Below, in pieces: positions 31,607 to 34,500 of a DNA stretch of 34,500 nt (positions within the stretch are counted from its first letter, which is position 1; each line of letters starts with the position of its first letter). Both the position numbers and the translations under genes were made by a program. Source of the DNA: Myxococcales bacterium (GTDB lineage: Bacteria; Myxococcota_A; Polyangia; Polyangiales; SLQV01); NCBI GenBank assembly GCA_007131285.1, contig SLQV01000094.1, positions 1 through 34,500 on the forward strand. The letters are read 5' to 3'. A model generated the notes under the pieces. It searched no databases. It saw only the letters and a program-made list of their open reading frames with translations, and was not told where the DNA came from.

Positions 31607-34500
31607 ATGTTTGATAAGGCACTCAAAAAGGTTTTCGGGACGAAGCACGACCGCGAGATTAAGCGGATGCAACCCCTGGTTGAGCGCATCAATTCCCTAG
31701 AAGGGGCCATGAAAAAGCTCAGCGACGGCGAGCTGACCGGGCAGACGGCGCGCTTCAAGGAGCGTCTGGAACGAGGAGAGGGCCTGGATGCGCTCTTGCC
31801 CGAGGCCTTCGCCACCTGCCGGGAAGCGGCCTGGCGCACGCTGAAGATGCGGCACTACGATGTCCAGCTCATCGGCGGCATGGTGCTCCATGAAGGCAAA
31901 ATCGCCGAAATGAAGACGGGTGAGGGTAAGACGCTCGTCGCGACGCTCGCATGTTACCTCAACGCACTCGAGGGCAAGGGCGTGCACGTCGTGACCGTCA
32001 ACGACTACCTCGCCAGCCGCGATGCGGAGTGGATGAGCCAGGTCTATGGCTTTCTTGGGCTATCGACGGGCGTCATCGTGCCGCAACAGCGCGAACAGGA
32101 GAAAATCCGCGCCTACCGAGCAGATATCACCTACGGACAAAACAATGAGTTCGGATTCGACTATCTGCGCGATAATATGAAGTTTTCTATCTTTGACTAC
32201 GTTCAAAGAGACTTGAACTTTGCGATTATCGACGAGGTCGACTCCATTCTGATCGATGAGGCAAGAACGCCGCTTATCATCAGTGGACCGGGAGAGACGG
32301 CAAGCGACAAGTATATTCGCATCACCGCGCTGATGCCGCGTTTCGTCCGAGACGAACACTTCACGCTCGACGAAAAACAGCGCTCTGTCACGCTCACAGA
32401 GGAAGGCAACGCCTACGCACAGCGCCTCATGACCGAGGTGGGCCTGCTCGAAGGCGACAACCTCTACAACGTAGCCAATCTCGAGACGCTGCACATTTTT
32501 CAGCAGTGTCTGCGGGCCAATGCGCTGTACCACCGCGACCAGGCCTACATGGTGAGCGCGGATGGCAAAGTGCTTATCATCGACGAGTTCACCGGCCGTG
32601 TGCTCGCGGGTCGCCGCTGGTCTGAGGGGCTTCACCAGGCCATCGAAGCGAAAGAACGCGTACCGATTCAGGATGAGAATATCACCCTTGCGACGATATC
32701 ATTCCAGAATCTGTTTCGGCTTTACCGTAAGCTTAGCGGCATGACGGGTACGGCCGATACTGAGGCCGTCGAATTCCACAAGATTTACAACCTCGATGTC
32801 ACCATTATCCCGACGAATAAGCCGATACAGCGTGTCGATTCCGAAGACCTGATCTACCGTAATGAGGCCTCGAAGTTTCGCGCGATCGCCGACGACATTG
32901 AGGAGTCGCACCACGCGGGGCAGCCGGTCCTTATTGGCACAACCAGCGTGGAAAAATCCGACGTGCTGTCGCGTTTCTTGGGCGAAAAGGGTATTCCTCA
33001 TCACGTGCTGAACGCGAAGCAGCACGAAAACGAAGCGTATGTCGTGGCGCAGGCCGGCCGGTCCGGCGCTGTAACGGTGGCGACCAACATGGCCGGTCGC
33101 GGTACGGATATTGTGCTGGGTGGGAACCCAGAGATGCTTGCGCGGCTGGACGTGCTTTCCAAGCGCGACCCAGCCGCGCCGCCGGATGCGGAGACCGAGC
33201 GGCTCGCCATTGAGGCGGCGACGGAAGAGCACAAGCGCGTCTGCGAGGCGGATAAGGCGAAAGTGCTGGCGGCGGGCGGCCTGCGCATTATCGGCACCGA
33301 GCGGCACGAATCTCGGCGCATCGACAACCAGCTGCGCGGCCGTTCGGGACGCCAGGGAGACCCCGGCGCATCGCGCTTCTACCTCTCGCTCGAAGATGAC
33401 CTGATGCGTATCTTCGCAGGTGAGCGCATGCAGGCGATGATGAGCTTCCTCGGAATGGAGGACGATGCGCCCATTGAGCATCGCCGCGTTTCGAAAGCCG
33501 TCGAAGGCGCGCAGAAGAAGGTTGAAGAGCGCAACTTCGATATTCGCAAAAATATGCTGGAGTACGACGACGTGCTCAACCAGCAGCGCGTCAGCATCTA
33601 CACGCTGCGTCGGCAGATTCTGACCGGACAGTACCGCACGGTCCTTACCGAAAAAGAGCGCAAGGCGGGTCTCGAACCGAAGCCGTATGTGCGCAGCGCG
33701 GACAAGGCACTCCGTGACGCCGTGGCGCCTACCGTTGAAAACATGGTGCGCTTCCATGGTGCACAGATTCCCGAAGACGCCGACGAAGCAGCGGCGCGTG
33801 CGGCCCAGGCGCAGGCTGCCAAAGCGAGCCTCGCCGAGCTTGGACCCCTGCGCACCGCCAATCTGGAACAGGACATCTACCTGTGGTTTGGCGTGCGTTT
33901 GGACCTGAGCCGTCTTGCCACGCAGCCCGAGGCCGCGCGCGACTTCCTTTTGGATGCGGTGAGCCTCGGCCTAACCGAGCAGCGCGAGCGGCTTTACGAC
34001 CTGTGCGATCTTCTCGTTGTCAATTTGGTCGAGGCGCACTGTCCCCAAGGCAAGCACCACGAGGATTGGGATCTCGAGGGCCTCGCCGGTGCATTCAGCG
34101 AACGCTTCGGCATTGAGGCGACCGGCCTCGATGCCGTCACCGAGCGGGGTGAGCTGGTGACCAAGCTTTACCGGGATCTCGAAGGCATCCTGCATCGCAA
34201 GATGGCAGATTTTGGCAACGAAAACTTTCTGCGTCTCTTCCGCAACTTCTTCATGCAGGAAATCGACCGGCGCTGGATTGAGCATCTTCAGCAGATGGAC
34301 CAGCTCCGCGACGGCATCGGACTGCGCGGCTACGGCCAGCGCGACCCGAAGAAAGAGTACAAAAAGGAGGGTTATGAGCTCTTCCTTAAGCTTGTCGATT
34401 CCATCTATCTAAGCGTGGGTAAGGCGATGTTCCACGTCGAGCGCGTCCGCGAAGAGGACCTCCAGCGCGTGGAGGCCGAGCGCCGCGCGCAGTCCGAGGC
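31607..34500 (+). CDS. secA: Preprotein translocase ATPase SecA (3' end outside the window)
   Basis: SecA drives export of unfolded preproteins through SecYEG by ATP hydrolysis. About 964 residues are present, and the frame runs off the right edge without a stop. The nucleotide-binding motor shows Walker A 'MKTGEGKTLVATL', 'TVNDYLASRDAEWM', Walker B 'IIDEVDSILIDEARTPLIISG', the 'SGMTGTA' motif and 'ATNMAGRGTDIVLGGNP'. The second motor half ends in 'RIDNQLRGRSGRQGDPG'. The helical scaffold ('EYDDVLNQQR') and C-terminal wing region are also present. Around 33730-33850 an Ala-rich segment (the 'DEAAARAAQAQAAKASLAEL' stretch) looks like a lineage-specific insertion. The C-terminal zinc-binding tail, if any, lies beyond the window. 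ATG 31607 gives the family N terminus 'MFDKALKKVFGTKHDREIK'. Confidence 0.96.
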   Translation, partial: MFDKALKKVFGTKHDREIKRMQPLVERINSLEGAMKKLSDGELTGQTARFKERLERGEGLDALLPEAFATCREAAWRTLKMRHYDVQLIGGMVLHEGKIAEMKTGEGKTLVATLACYLNALEGKGVHVVTVNDYLASRDAEWMSQVYGFLGLSTGVIVPQQREQEKIRAYRADITYGQNNEFGFDYLRDNMKFSIFDYVQRDLNFAIIDEVDSILIDEARTPLIISGPGETASDKYIRITALMPRFVRDEHFTLDEKQRSVTLTEEGNAYAQRLMTEVGLLEGDNLYNVANLETLHIFQQCLRANALYHRDQAYMVSADGKVLIIDEFTGRVLAGRRWSEGLHQAIEAKERVPIQDENITLATISFQNLFRLYRKLSGMTGTADTEAVEFHKIYNLDVTIIPTNKPIQRVDSEDLIYRNEASKFRAIADDIEESHHAGQPVLIGTTSVEKSDVLSRFLGEKGIPHHVLNAKQHENEAYVVAQAGRSGAVTVATNMAGRGTDIVLGGNPEMLARLDVLSKRDPAAPPDAETERLAIEAATEEHKRVCEADKAKVLAAGGLRIIGTERHESRRIDNQLRGRSGRQGDPGASRFYLSLEDDLMRIFAGERMQAMMSFLGMEDDAPIEHRRVSKAVEGAQKKVEERNFDIRKNMLEYDDVLNQQRVSIYTLRRQILTGQYRTVLTEKERKAGLEPKPYVRSADKALRDAVAPTVENMVRFHGAQIPEDADEAAARAAQAQAAKASLAELGPLRTANLEQDIYLWFGVRLDLSRLATQPEAARDFLLDAVSLGLTEQRERLYDLCDLLVVNLVEAHCPQGKHHEDWDLEGLAGAFSERFGIEATGLDAVTERGELVTKLYRDLEGILHRKMADFGNENFLRLFRNFFMQEIDRRWIEHLQQMDQLRDGIGLRGYGQRDPKKEYKKEGYELFLKLVDSIYLSVGKAMFHVERVREEDLQRVEAERRAQSE

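Noticed and set aside
32699-33757. 352-residue open frame on the minus strand across secA
   Set aside because: It lies wholly antisense to a clear secA coding frame and has no family signature; such long antisense frames are a by-product of GC-rich codon use.

Overview
The window looks like a stretch of core chromosome from a Gram-negative bacterium of the former deltaproteobacteria, most likely Myxococcota or the related Bradymonadales. This placement is inferred from four things: the two RCC1-propeller lipoproteins with Cys-rich 'DCDGDxxNGCETD...HCGAC' linkers, an outer-membrane TAM system, frequent GTG starts, and a moderately high GC content. I found no phage genes, transposase genes, CRISPR array, rRNA or tRNA. 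A small non-autonomous element is possible at 12717-12873.

Layout, left to right. Positions 63-5229 (+) hold a myxobacterial-type membrane protein of unknown function, then tilS, ftsH and folP (tRNA-Ile lysidine synthetase, membrane AAA+ protease, dihydropteroate synthase). Positions 5443-12426 (+) hold a TamA-like Omp85 protein with a possible lipoprotein signal, followed by a 1556-residue TamB; together they would form an envelope-spanning translocation/lipid-transport pair. A 556-bp gap between convergent genes (12427-12982) contains a 157-nt near-perfect hairpin. Positions 12983-16560 (-) hold two tandem paralogous RCC1 lipoproteins. Positions 16793-19946 (-) hold guaB then guaA, the two steps from IMP to GMP.

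Positions 20282-22414 form the most unusual module. A small unknown protein (+) converges on a (-) operon of a ParA ATPase carrying two N-terminal C4 zinc-finger-like modules and a ribbon-helix-helix protein. The gap between them holds three exact 13-bp tandem repeats and a 12-bp palindrome. This resembles the ParF-ParG-centromere arrangement of type Ib partition systems, but on a chromosome and with an added zinc domain.

Positions 22728-26307 (+) hold uvrC and an NtrB-like sensor kinase four bases downstream, with no response regulator in sight. Positions 26442-28713 (-) hold rpmE, prfA and ribA. Positions 28962-34500 (+) hold acylphosphatase, a secreted HEAT-like helical protein with a C-terminal membrane anchor, and secA, which runs off the right edge.

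Most genes are ordinary housekeeping genes. The points most worth a second look are the long hairpin at 12717-12873, the zinc-finger ParA/RHH/tandem-repeat module, the lipobox on the TamA-like protein, and the duplicated RCC1 lipoproteins.
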